Of a DNA stretch of 64,000 nt, positions 1 to 7,666 are shown in pieces. The translations under genes and the position numbers were made by a program. Within the stretch, counting starts at the first letter, position 1. Each line of letters starts with the position of its first letter. The DNA lies in contig NZ_JAJDJU010000006.1 in the NCBI RefSeq assembly GCF_020567705.1, forward strand, positions 62,001 to 126,000. Reading direction: 5' to 3'. The notes below the pieces were generated by a model. It saw only the letters and a list, made by a program, of their open reading frames with translations. It searched no databases and was not told the DNA's origin. The stretch comes from Acidocella sp. KAb 2-4 (lineage in GTDB: Bacteria; Pseudomonadota; Alphaproteobacteria; Acetobacterales; Acetobacteraceae).

Positions 1-682
1 TCGCTGGCGATTTGCCACCAAGTTCGAGAGTCACCGGCGTCAACCGATCAGCCGCGGCGCGCATCACCCGCATGCCGGTGGCCGAACTGCCGGTGAGCAC
101 CAGATGATCGAAGGGCAGTGCGCTGAAGGCAGCGGCGGCTCTGGCGTCGCCGCAAACCACCGTCAGTTCGTCCTCGGCAAAAGCGGCCTGCACCGCTTTA
201 CGCAGCGCCTCCGCCGTGCACGGCACAAATTCCGATGGCTTCAGCATCGCCCGGTTACCCGCCGCCAGCACGAAGGCCAGCGGCGCGAGCGTGGTGAACA
301 GCGGTACATTCCAGGTGCCGAGAATACCCACCACCCCTTTCGGCAGATGCTCCACCCGCACCCGCGCGCCGAACAGGCTAAACGGAAACACCCCCTGCCG
401 CCGCTCGGGTTTCATCCAGCGACGCACATGGGCGCGGGCATATTTCACGGAGTTGAACGTCGCCATCACGTCGTTCATCAGCGAGACCTCGCGCGGCCGT
501 CCACCGAAATCCTCGTCCAGCGCGGCGCAGAATTCATCCGCATGCTCCCGCAGTAAGCGCAGCAGCCGTGTCAGGCGATCGATGCGCAATGCCGCCGGCA
601 CCTCGCCGCCCTCAATCTGCGCCACCTGCATACGGGCCAGCAATTGCATCTGCGCGCTGGCAACATCATCAGTTTCACTCAT
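1..682 (-). CDS. Aldehyde dehydrogenase, coniferyl-aldehyde dehydrogenase type (3' part outside window)
   Basis: NAD(P)-dependent oxidation of an aldehyde to the acid. Reading in from the left edge on the minus strand gives 227 residues starting MSETDDVASAQ. Family marks are GTWNVPLF, the cofactor-binding LKPSEF, the LTGSSATG loop and TLELGGKSP, whose Glu is the general base. The catalytic Cys lies beyond the edge, so the gene is cut off by the window and is not shown to be broken. The ATG at 682 follows an AAGGCGAG ribosome site. It sits 30 bases downstream of the GMC oxidoreductase stop, so it probably oxidises the aldehyde that enzyme makes. The coniferyl-aldehyde label is by overall resemblance; the substrate is unknown. 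Confidence 0.85.
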   Translation of the reverse strand, partial: MSETDDVASAQMQLLARMQVAQIEGGEVPAALRIDRLTRLLRLLREHADEFCAALDEDFGGRPREVSLMNDVMATFNSVKYARAHVRRWMKPERRQGVFPFSLFGARVRVEHLPKGVVGILGTWNVPLFTTLAPLAFVLAAGNRAMLKPSEFVPCTAEALRKAVQAAFAEDELTVVCGDARAAAAFSALPFDHLVLTGSSATGMRVMRAAADRLTPVTLELGGKSPA

Positions 683-712
683 CGTCTCGCCTTTCTTGCA
701 GAACGTTCCGTG

Positions 713-2314
713 TCAGCACCCGCCGCGCAGAAACGCCGACGCGCGCTCGCCAATCATAATCGCCGCGGCGTTGGTATTGCCCGAGATCAGCCTGGGCATT
801 ACCGAGGCATCGGCCACGCGCAACCCCGCGACGCCGCGCACCCTCAACCGGCTGTCCACCACCGCCGTGGCATCCTCGCCCATCCGGCAGGTGCCGACCG
901 GATGGTGTCCCGTTGTGCCGTTGGCGCGGGCATAGTCCAACAGCTGGCTGCGGGTTACAGCCGCCGCCCCAGGATAGATCTCCCCCACCATGACCGCCGC
1001 CAGTGCCGGTGCGGCCGCAATCCGCCGCGCCCAATCCATCCCCGCCAGAGTGGTCTCGATGTCATAATCGGTGCTGAGATAATTCATCAGGATGCGCGGC
1101 TTCGCGCTGGGGGCGGGGGAGGCCAGCTCGATCCGCCCACGCGAAGTCGGCCGGCAGACATTCGGCGCCAGTGTAAATCCGGGGAAATGGTGCAGCGCCT
1201 TCTTCTTCCCCTGCAACTCCCCGGAAAGCGGCAAAGCATGAAATTGCAGATCAGGTCTAGAAAGTTCAGGACGGCTACGCAGAAAAACACCGACCTCGGC
1301 GGCGGGCATGGTCATCGCCCCCCGCTTGCGCAGCAGATAATCCAACACCTCGATCATCACGCGCGGCCCAGCCAGCCTCTGGTTCATCGAGGCCATGCCA
1401 TCGCGCAGCCGCCACATCAGCGGCACCACCAAATGATCCTGCAAATTGGCGCCAACGTCCGGCGCCTCGGCTACCACCGGAATCCCGAGCCGCGCCAGCG
1501 CCGCGCCCGGGCCGATACCGGAGCGCATAAGCAATTGCGGTGTCGCCACCGCCCCGGCGCATAGAATTACCTCAGCGCGCGCCCGCGCCTCATGCGCCTC
1601 ACGCCCGAGATTATAGCGTACACCGCACACCCGCCGCTCGGCCATCACCAGATCCGTCACCGCCGCGCCGGTTTTCAGCGCCAGATTGGTCCGCCCCAGC
1701 GCCGGGCGCAGATAGCCATGCGCGGCCGAACAACGGCGTCCGCCCAGCATCGTCGTCTGATAAAATCCAGCACCTTCCTGCGCCACGCCATTGAAATCGC
1801 GCGTGCGCGGAATCCCCGCCTGTTCGGCGGCACGCAGCAGCAAATGCGAGAGCGGCGATGGCGCGGCGAGATCGGAGACGGCGATTGGCCCGTCAGTGCC
1901 ATGCAGCTCATCCGCAATGCCAAAATTGCGCTCCATGCGCTCGAAAAAAGGCGCGACATCCCGCCACCCCCAGCCACGCGCGCCCGCCGCATCCCAATCG
2001 TCATAATCCTCATGCTGGCCGCGAATATACAAGAGCCCGTTAATTGCCGAACTACCGCCCAGCACCTTGCCGCGCGGCAATGGCACGCACCGCCCGCCGA
2101 GGGCGGGTTCGGCTTCCGTCTCATAAGCCCAATTGAAGGTGTTGCGCGGGTCCTGCGTCTTGCCCCAGCCCGCGGGCATGTCGATCAGCAGGCTGTCATC
2201 GCGCCCGCCAGCTTCTAGCAGCAGCACCCGGCACGACGCATCCTCGGAGAGCCGCGCGGCCACCGCGCATCCGGCGCTGCCCGCCCCCACCACAATGTAA
2301 TCAAACGTCTCCAC
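713..2314 (-). CDS. GMC-family FAD-dependent alcohol dehydrogenase/oxidase
   Basis: Oxidises an alcohol with FAD (choline dehydrogenase/glucose-methanol-choline family). The 533-residue protein opens with the dinucleotide fold VVGAGSAGC near residue 8. It has the GMC signature region GGSSAINGLLYIRGQ near residue 80. The C-terminal active-site His is in GHHPVGTCRMG and the Asn in SGNTNAAAI. I chose the GTG at 2314 because GGAGGG lies just upstream and the Rossmann fold starts at once; the open frame runs further up but without family similarity. It sits between a hydroxylase-like membrane protein (22-base gap) and an aldehyde dehydrogenase (30-base gap), which suggests alcohol to aldehyde in a three-step oxidation. 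Length is normal for the family. Confidence 0.9.
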   Translation of the reverse strand: METFDYIVVGAGSAGCAVAARLSEDASCRVLLLEAGGRDDSLLIDMPAGWGKTQDPRNTFNWAYETEAEPALGGRCVPLPRGKVLGGSSAINGLLYIRGQHEDYDDWDAAGARGWGWRDVAPFFERMERNFGIADELHGTDGPIAVSDLAAPSPLSHLLLRAAEQAGIPRTRDFNGVAQEGAGFYQTTMLGGRRCSAAHGYLRPALGRTNLALKTGAAVTDLVMAERRVCGVRYNLGREAHEARARAEVILCAGAVATPQLLMRSGIGPGAALARLGIPVVAEAPDVGANLQDHLVVPLMWRLRDGMASMNQRLAGPRVMIEVLDYLLRKRGAMTMPAAEVGVFLRSRPELSRPDLQFHALPLSGELQGKKKALHHFPGFTLAPNVCRPTSRGRIELASPAPSAKPRILMNYLSTDYDIETTLAGMDWARRIAAAPALAAVMVGEIYPGAAAVTRSQLLDYARANGTTGHHPVGTCRMGEDATAVVDSRLRVRGVAGLRVADASVMPRLISGNTNAAAIMIGERASAFLRGGC

Positions 2315-2336
2315 TTTGTCCCTCCGCCTGTTTTTG

Positions 2337-3164
2337 TCATTCGCTATCAGCCGCCCTGCCCGCGCCGCGCACCAGCGGATAAAAAACCTCCTCGCTCCAA
2401 TGCGGGTTCTTGCCCGGCAGGCCGTAGCGCCAAGGCCGCCCCTGCGGCACATGCAACGTGCCGAACAAGGTATCGAATACCGACAGGATGAAGCCGAAAT
2501 TCCGGTAATTCGCGCCATCCTTGCCGAAACCATGATGCGTGTGGTGGAGACCCGGCGAGACGAATACATGCTCCGCCAAGCGGAACATACGCCCCACCAC
2601 CGGCGCCCGGCGCACCGCGTCATCCCAACGGAAATTGCTGTGCGTGACCACGTTCCACGCATATTCGGTCACCGCCAACAGCGCCGCCGCCATTGGCTGG
2701 CCCATATACAGCGTGACCGCGATGACCCATGCCGGCGGCTGGATCAGCGTCCAGACGGGGTTGATGCGGAACACCAGCAAAGTGGTCATATATTTACCCG
2801 AGTGATGGGTGCGATGCAGCTTCCACAGCCATGTCAGCCATTTCTTATTGCGACCTTGGTGCGACAGGCGGTGGACCCAGTAGAACAGGAACTCATCCAC
2901 CAACAGCATCACGGCGAAGACCACCCACACCGGATCATGCGCCAGCATGTTACGCTGCCCAGGCAGTAGCAAACCAAACCCATTGGCCAGCGCGATGGCC
3001 AGCACAGGCCGTGAGACCGCCGAGCCGATCCCGGCGCAGAGCAAGTTCACCAGCCAGTCGGCCCGCGTGTAAATACCGCGATGGCGGCCCAGGGCGATCT
3101 CCAGCCCCAGCACACTCAGGCCGAAAGCAAGATAGAACATTCCGAACCCTGCATAACTCATCAT
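2337..3164 (-). CDS. Sterol desaturase / fatty acid hydroxylase superfamily membrane protein
   Basis: Integral membrane di-iron enzyme that would hydroxylate or desaturate a lipid. The 275-residue protein has several hydrophobic spans and the superfamily's histidine boxes: HRLSH, HRTHH and HHTHH, with further His residues between. It is the first gene of a minus-strand operon with the GMC oxidoreductase and aldehyde dehydrogenase, and it is divergent from a LysR gene 99 bases away. In this setting it could introduce the hydroxyl group that the next two enzymes oxidise to a carboxylate. That order is inferred; family members act on sterols, carotenoids, fatty acids and ether lipids. Confidence 0.85.
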   Translation of the reverse strand: MMSYAGFGMFYLAFGLSVLGLEIALGRHRGIYTRADWLVNLLCAGIGSAVSRPVLAIALANGFGLLLPGQRNMLAHDPVWVVFAVMLLVDEFLFYWVHRLSHQGRNKKWLTWLWKLHRTHHSGKYMTTLLVFRINPVWTLIQPPAWVIAVTLYMGQPMAAALLAVTEYAWNVVTHSNFRWDDAVRRAPVVGRMFRLAEHVFVSPGLHHTHHGFGKDGANYRNFGFILSVFDTLFGTLHVPQGRPWRYGLPGKNPHWSEEVFYPLVRGAGRAADSE

Positions 3165-3245
3165 CCGTTTTGCCTTTGCGCGTTGTGAAACAAGCAGCCT
3201 AACGCCACGCAGGACTTAAATAAAATGAATTGAATATGCGGTTTG

Positions 3246-3266
3246 CATGTATAAGATTCATACATG
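3246..3266. promoter_or_regulatory. Candidate LysR operator over the LysR start codon
   Basis: Perfect 7-base inverted repeat CATGTAT / ATACATG with a 7-base spacer, containing the T-N11-A pattern of LysR sites. The right arm covers the ATG at 3264 of the LysR gene. It sits in the 99-base divergent gap facing the hydroxylase operon, so binding could both repress the regulator and control the operon. Confidence 0.5.
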
Positions 3267-4172
3267 GACCTAAAACGCTTACAGTATTTCGTGACACTGG
3301 TTGAACACGGCAGCTTCGTGCGCGCCGCGGAAGCCTTGCACATGACCCAATCAGCCCTCAGCCATAGTATCCGCACGCTGGAGGAACAGGTCGGGCTGAC
3401 GCTGCTCGACCGCGGCAAGGCTGGGGTGGAGCCTACGCAGGCGGGCACGCAGTTACTCACCGACGCCACCGCCCTGCTCCGCCAAGCGACCACGCTACGC
3501 ACCAATCTGCGCGCGCTGGCGCGGCTGGAAACCGGCAGGGTGAGCTTCGGCGTGGCCCCACTGCCCGCTTATCTCTGGCTGTCGGCCGCGCTGGCCGCAT
3601 TACTCGCCAATCATCCTGGCGTAATCGCGCACGCTTCGGTCACCGCCATTTCCGAACTCTTCGATCAGTTGCGCCAGGATCGCATCGAATTCTTCATCTC
3701 CGCCCGGGACCCGCTGCCCATGGCTGATTGGTATGAAATCCACCCTCTGACGCGGCTGGAACTGGCGCTGATCACACGCGCCGACCATCCGTTGCAGCAT
3801 CATCCCGCCCCCGCTATGGCCGATCTTGCCCGGTTTCCGCTGGCCTCCGTGGCCACCGATTTCGCCCGCGCCGAACCCGCCGCGCCGCCACCGCCGACAC
3901 CTGACCTCATCGCCGTGGAATGCGCCGACTGCCATGTGCTGTGCGACCTCACGCTGCACTCCGACATCGTCTGGATCACATCGGCGCTGGTGGCGCGGCG
4001 CGATCCCGAACGCCTCGCAGTGCTGCGTATCACCGTGGACGGCATCCCCCCGGCCACCGAAATCGTCATCGTCTCGCATGCCGGACGAACGCTCTCCCCC
4101 GCCGCGAAACTGGTCATCGGGACGATCCGCGCGCAAGCCGGGCGTGACGTATCTGGACCGGCGCAATCCTGA
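3264..4172 (+). CDS. LysR-family transcriptional regulator
   Basis: DNA-binding regulator of 302 residues, the usual LysR length. The N-terminal winged helix is clear: MDLKRLQYFVTLVEHGSF, then AAEALHMTQSALSHSIRTLE. The effector-binding domain starts around residue 90. It is transcribed away from the hydroxylase-GMC-aldehyde dehydrogenase operon and ends 27 bases from the convergent racemase gene. The likely targets are the divergent operon and itself, through the palindrome at 3246-3266. The effector is unknown; an intermediate of the pathway is the natural guess. Confidence 0.9.
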   Translation: MDLKRLQYFVTLVEHGSFVRAAEALHMTQSALSHSIRTLEEQVGLTLLDRGKAGVEPTQAGTQLLTDATALLRQATTLRTNLRALARLETGRVSFGVAPLPAYLWLSAALAALLANHPGVIAHASVTAISELFDQLRQDRIEFFISARDPLPMADWYEIHPLTRLELALITRADHPLQHHPAPAMADLARFPLASVATDFARAEPAAPPPPTPDLIAVECADCHVLCDLTLHSDIVWITSALVARRDPERLAVLRITVDGIPPATEIVIVSHAGRTLSPAAKLVIGTIRAQAGRDVSGPAQS

Positions 4173-4199
4173 GATCACCGCGCCGCCCGCCATGCGCCC

Positions 4200-5321
4200 T
4201 CAGCTCAATATATCGCCGTTATGCGCGCCCAGCACCGGTGGCGGCAGCGTCACCTCAAACGCATAGCCGCTCATGCGGATCGGGTTGGCGTAATGCGTGG
4301 TGGCGGCCTCGCCCTCACCCACCGCCATCACCGTCCCGCGCGCGGCGGCATGGGCGCTGTCCAGACTTTCCGCCAAGCTCAAGACCGGGCTGACGCAGGC
4401 ATCCACATTTGTGAATATCTCCATCCATTCGGCCAGCGTCTTACACGCAATCTCCGCCGCGACCTCGGCCACCGCCGCCGCCAGCTTGGCCCCCATATCC
4501 CAGCCGCGCGCGGCGAGATCGGGCCGCCCAAGCGCCGCGCAGAAATTCCGCCAGAATTTCGGCTCCAGCGCGCCCACTGCCAGATAGCGGTCATCCGCCG
4601 TGCGGTAGGTGCGGTAACAAGGCAGGCCGCCACTCAGAATGTCGCGCCCCGGCACCGGGTTGGGCGCGCCGAACATCGCGCGCGAGGCCAGTGCCGCCAC
4701 ATTCAGCGCCATCGCGCAATCGGTCATGGCAATATCAATATACCGCCCCTGCCCACTGCGCTGCGCATCGAATAACGCGGCGAGAATGCCCGCCGCCGCA
4801 CTCAGCCCGCCGCCCGCGAGATCCGCGATCGGGAAACCGCCCGGCGAGGGCCGGCTGCCATCGACCACATTCTGCCCGAGAATTCCCGCCTCGGCCTGGT
4901 AGTTGATGTCATGCCCCGCCTTCGCCGCCAGCGGGCCGTCCTGACCGTAGCCGGTGATCGCGCAATAGATCAGCGCGGGCCGCAGCGGCTGCAAATCGGC
5001 ATAGCCCAGGCCGAACCGGGCCATCACGCCGGGGCGGAAGCCCTCCACCAGAATATCCGCCCCCGCCACCAGCCGCCGCACCGCCGCCACCGCCTCCGGC
5101 TGCTTCAAATCCAGCACCACCGATTTCTTGTTCCGGTTGGTGAGGTCGAAGATGCCGCCCGGCGGCGCGCCCGCGGGGCCGCGCGCGGCATCGCCGCTGC
5201 CCGGCGGCTCGATCTTGATGACCTCGGCGCCGAGATCGGCCAGATACTGCGTGCACACCGCGCCCGGCAGCAATTGCGTGAAATCGAGAACGCGCAGCCC
5301 GCGCAGCGGGGGGTTTGACAT
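4200..5321 (-). CDS. CaiB/BaiF-family protein, alpha-methylacyl-CoA racemase-like
   Basis: Probably epimerises the alpha-methyl carbon of a branched acyl-CoA so that an S-specific acyl-CoA dehydrogenase can act. The 373-residue protein has the family's CoA-binding start (LRVLDFTQLLPGAVCTQYLADLGAEVIKIE). It also carries the racemase-type GHDINYQ His and the later IADLAGGG Asp; these His/Asp positions match racemases better than CoA transferases. It is the last gene of a minus-strand operon, 3 bases after an acyl-CoA dehydrogenase. A racemase is expected where sterol or isoprenoid side chains are degraded. A CoA-transferase role cannot be excluded. Confidence 0.8.
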   Translation of the reverse strand: MSNPPLRGLRVLDFTQLLPGAVCTQYLADLGAEVIKIEPPGSGDAARGPAGAPPGGIFDLTNRNKKSVVLDLKQPEAVAAVRRLVAGADILVEGFRPGVMARFGLGYADLQPLRPALIYCAITGYGQDGPLAAKAGHDINYQAEAGILGQNVVDGSRPSPGGFPIADLAGGGLSAAAGILAALFDAQRSGQGRYIDIAMTDCAMALNVAALASRAMFGAPNPVPGRDILSGGLPCYRTYRTADDRYLAVGALEPKFWRNFCAALGRPDLAARGWDMGAKLAAAVAEVAAEIACKTLAEWMEIFTNVDACVSPVLSLAESLDSAHAAARGTVMAVGEGEAATTHYANPIRMSGYAFEVTLPPPVLGAHNGDILS

Positions 5322-5324
5322 CGC

Positions 5325-6551
5325 TCAGCCCTCCAGCGCGCGGAAGGGCACGTCGCGGTCGGTGCGGAGTTCACCCGGCAGCCCCAGCACGCGCTCGGCG
5401 ATCGTGTTTTTCTGGATCTCGTCGGTGCCGCCGGCGATGCGCGCGCCCGGCGCGGCCAGCCACAGCAATTGCGGCAGCCGCCATTGCGCGCCCAGCGCCT
5501 CGGCGGCGACCAGCCCTTCCGCCCCGCCCAGCTCGATCGCCAGCGCGCCGCCGGTCTGGAAGGCACGCGCGCCGATCAGCTTCACCGCCGACATTTCCGG
5601 CCCGGGGCTCTGCCCGCGCGAGATCGCGCTCATGCCCCGGCGCACGATCAACTCAACCCCGAACTGGGCGAGATACGTCTCGGCGATGCCCGCGCGCACG
5701 CGCGGATCCTCCAGCGCCGGGCGCTCGCCCCACACCACCTGCTTCGCCAAACCGATGAGCTGCGCGTAAAGATCGCCGGAGAAATTCTCGCCCAGTGAGA
5801 ACCGCTCCTTCATCAGCGCCGACATCATCACCTTCCAGCCGTCATTCTCCGGCCCCAGCCGGTCGGCATCCGCGATCCGCACATCGCTGAAGAACACCTC
5901 GCTGAAATGGTATTCATCGCTGGCTTGGCGGATCGGGCGGACCTCCACGCCCGGCGCCTTCATGTCGAGGATGAACATCGTCAGCCCCTTGGATTTCGGC
6001 TGATCCCAATCGGTGCGCGCGAGCAGAATGCCGTAATCGGCGATATCGGCGTTCGAGGTCCAGACCTTCTGGCCGTTGATCACCCAGCCATCACCGTCGC
6101 GCGCCGCGCGGGTGCGCAGATTGCCGAGATCCGACCCGGCGGACGGCTCGGAGAAGAGCTGGCACCAGATATGCTCGCCCCGGAAGGCGCTGGCCAGATA
6201 TTTGACCTTCTGCGCGGGCGTGCCCCACATCGCCACCGTCGGCAACGCGGTGCCGAGGCTGACCTCGAACACGCGGTCCGGGGTGAGGAATTTCGCCTCC
6301 TCCTGGTTGTAAACGATCTGCTGCGCGGGAGTGCCGCCGAAACCGCCCATCTCCTTGGGCATGACGATGGCGGCATAGCCGGCCGCGGCCTTGCGCGCCT
6401 GCCACGCCTTGGCGGCGGCCAGATATTGTGGCTTGTCCAGCCCGGCGCCGAACTTGTCCTCACGGCCGCGCCGGGGCTGGGCGTTGGCCGCCAGCCAGGC
6501 GCGCACCTCGGCGCGGAACGCCGCTTCCTCGGGGGTATCGTCGAAATTCAT
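5325..6551 (-). CDS. Acyl-CoA dehydrogenase (first half of a pair)
   Basis: FAD enzyme that makes the alpha,beta double bond in an acyl-CoA. The 408-residue protein has the acyl-CoA dehydrogenase core: SEPSAGSDLGNL, GQKVWTSNADIADYG and a C-terminal FAD-contact segment GGTDEIQKNTIAER. The usual EGT glutamate before that segment is replaced (IAGGT), as in subunits of heteromeric steroid-type dehydrogenases. The ATG at 6551 shares its A with the stop of the upstream acyl-CoA dehydrogenase (TGATG). That tight coupling and the pairing of a long and a short paralogue suggest an alpha2-beta2 enzyme like ChsE1-ChsE2 of actinobacteria. The substrate is unknown. Confidence 0.85.
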   Translation of the reverse strand: MNFDDTPEEAAFRAEVRAWLAANAQPRRGREDKFGAGLDKPQYLAAAKAWQARKAAAGYAAIVMPKEMGGFGGTPAQQIVYNQEEAKFLTPDRVFEVSLGTALPTVAMWGTPAQKVKYLASAFRGEHIWCQLFSEPSAGSDLGNLRTRAARDGDGWVINGQKVWTSNADIADYGILLARTDWDQPKSKGLTMFILDMKAPGVEVRPIRQASDEYHFSEVFFSDVRIADADRLGPENDGWKVMMSALMKERFSLGENFSGDLYAQLIGLAKQVVWGERPALEDPRVRAGIAETYLAQFGVELIVRRGMSAISRGQSPGPEMSAVKLIGARAFQTGGALAIELGGAEGLVAAEALGAQWRLPQLLWLAAPGARIAGGTDEIQKNTIAERVLGLPGELRTDRDVPFRALEG

Positions 6552-7639
6552 CAGGCTGCCTCCTCGATTAGCGCCGTTGCCAGCGCATCGCGCCACAGAT
6601 GCTCATTGCCGATGATCTGCCCGAGCCAGCGGGCACGGCGCAGATGCAGGTGGCAATCCATCTCCCAGGTGAAGCCGATGCCGCCATGCAGATGCAGCCC
6701 CTCCTCGGCGGCGAGGGTATAGGCGGCGGTGGCCGCCACGCGCGCGGCGGCGGCGGCGCGCGGCAGTTCCGGCGCATCGCTGGCCAAAGCCCAGGCGGCG
6801 AAATAGGCATGCGCGCGGGCCAATTCGAGCTTCGTGTAGATGTCGGCCAGCTTGTGCTTCACCGCCTGGAAGCCGCCGACCACGCGGCCGAAGGCGCGGC
6901 GCTGCAGCACATAATCGCGGGCCATATAGAGCGCCGCCTCGGCCCCGCCGATCTGCTCGAAGGCGAGCAGCGTGGCCGCGCCGAGCGTGACCGCGCGCGC
7001 GGTGGCGGCGCCATCGCCCGGCAGCCATGTTGCGGGGGCGGCGGCGAACTCGATGCGCGCTAGCGGCCGGCTAGGGTCGAGCGAGGACAGCGCCTGCCGG
7101 GTCACGCCCGGCCCGTTCAATTCCACCAGCGCCAGTTCGCCCCCGGCCAGCACCACGCAGATCTCCGCCGCCATGCCATCGGGCAGCGCGTGCAGCGTGC
7201 CGGTGAGCGCGTCACCCACGCGGCACGGCGGCGGCGCGGTGGAGATGCGATGCGCGGCCGCCGCCAGCGCCGCGGTGCCGATCACCTCGCCACTGGCAAG
7301 GCGCGGCAGCCAGAGCGCCTGTTGCGCCGGGCTGCCCGCGCGGCGCAGCGCCTCGGCGGCCAGATAGACCGAGGAGAGCAGCGGCACCGCCGCCAGCGCC
7401 CGCCCGGCCTCCTCGGCCACCAGGCACAGCTCCAGCAGCCCGAGCCCGACGCCGCCCTGCGCCTCCGGCAGCGCCACCCCGAGCGCGCCCAGCGCCGCCA
7501 GCTGCCGCCAGGTTTCGGCGCAATAGAGCGTGCGCCCCTCCAGCACGGCGCGCACGTTGGGCGAGGTGGAGTAATCCGCCAGCACGCGCCGGACCTCGGC
7601 CTGCAACCGGCGCTGATCTTCAGAAAAATCGAAGTTCAT
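6551..7639 (-). CDS. Acyl-CoA dehydrogenase (second half of a pair)
   Basis: Shorter partner (362 residues) of the neighbouring dehydrogenase. It begins MNFDFSEDQRRLQAEVRRVL and has the helix DYVLQRRAFGRVVGGFQAVKHKLAD. It ends with the C-terminal signature LHLHGGIGFTWEMDCHLHLRRA. The middle domain is weakly conserved, as is usual for the ChsE2/FadE29-like partner. It lies 27 bases downstream of the FadB-like gene and overlaps the next dehydrogenase by one base. The function is inferred as one subunit of a heterotetrameric dehydrogenase acting on a bulky CoA ester. Confidence 0.83.
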   Translation of the reverse strand: MNFDFSEDQRRLQAEVRRVLADYSTSPNVRAVLEGRTLYCAETWRQLAALGALGVALPEAQGGVGLGLLELCLVAEEAGRALAAVPLLSSVYLAAEALRRAGSPAQQALWLPRLASGEVIGTAALAAAAHRISTAPPPCRVGDALTGTLHALPDGMAAEICVVLAGGELALVELNGPGVTRQALSSLDPSRPLARIEFAAAPATWLPGDGAATARAVTLGAATLLAFEQIGGAEAALYMARDYVLQRRAFGRVVGGFQAVKHKLADIYTKLELARAHAYFAAWALASDAPELPRAAAAARVAATAAYTLAAEEGLHLHGGIGFTWEMDCHLHLRRARWLGQIIGNEHLWRDALATALIEEAA

Positions 7640-7666
7640 GGAAAAATCCTTTAGTTCGCCGGAATC

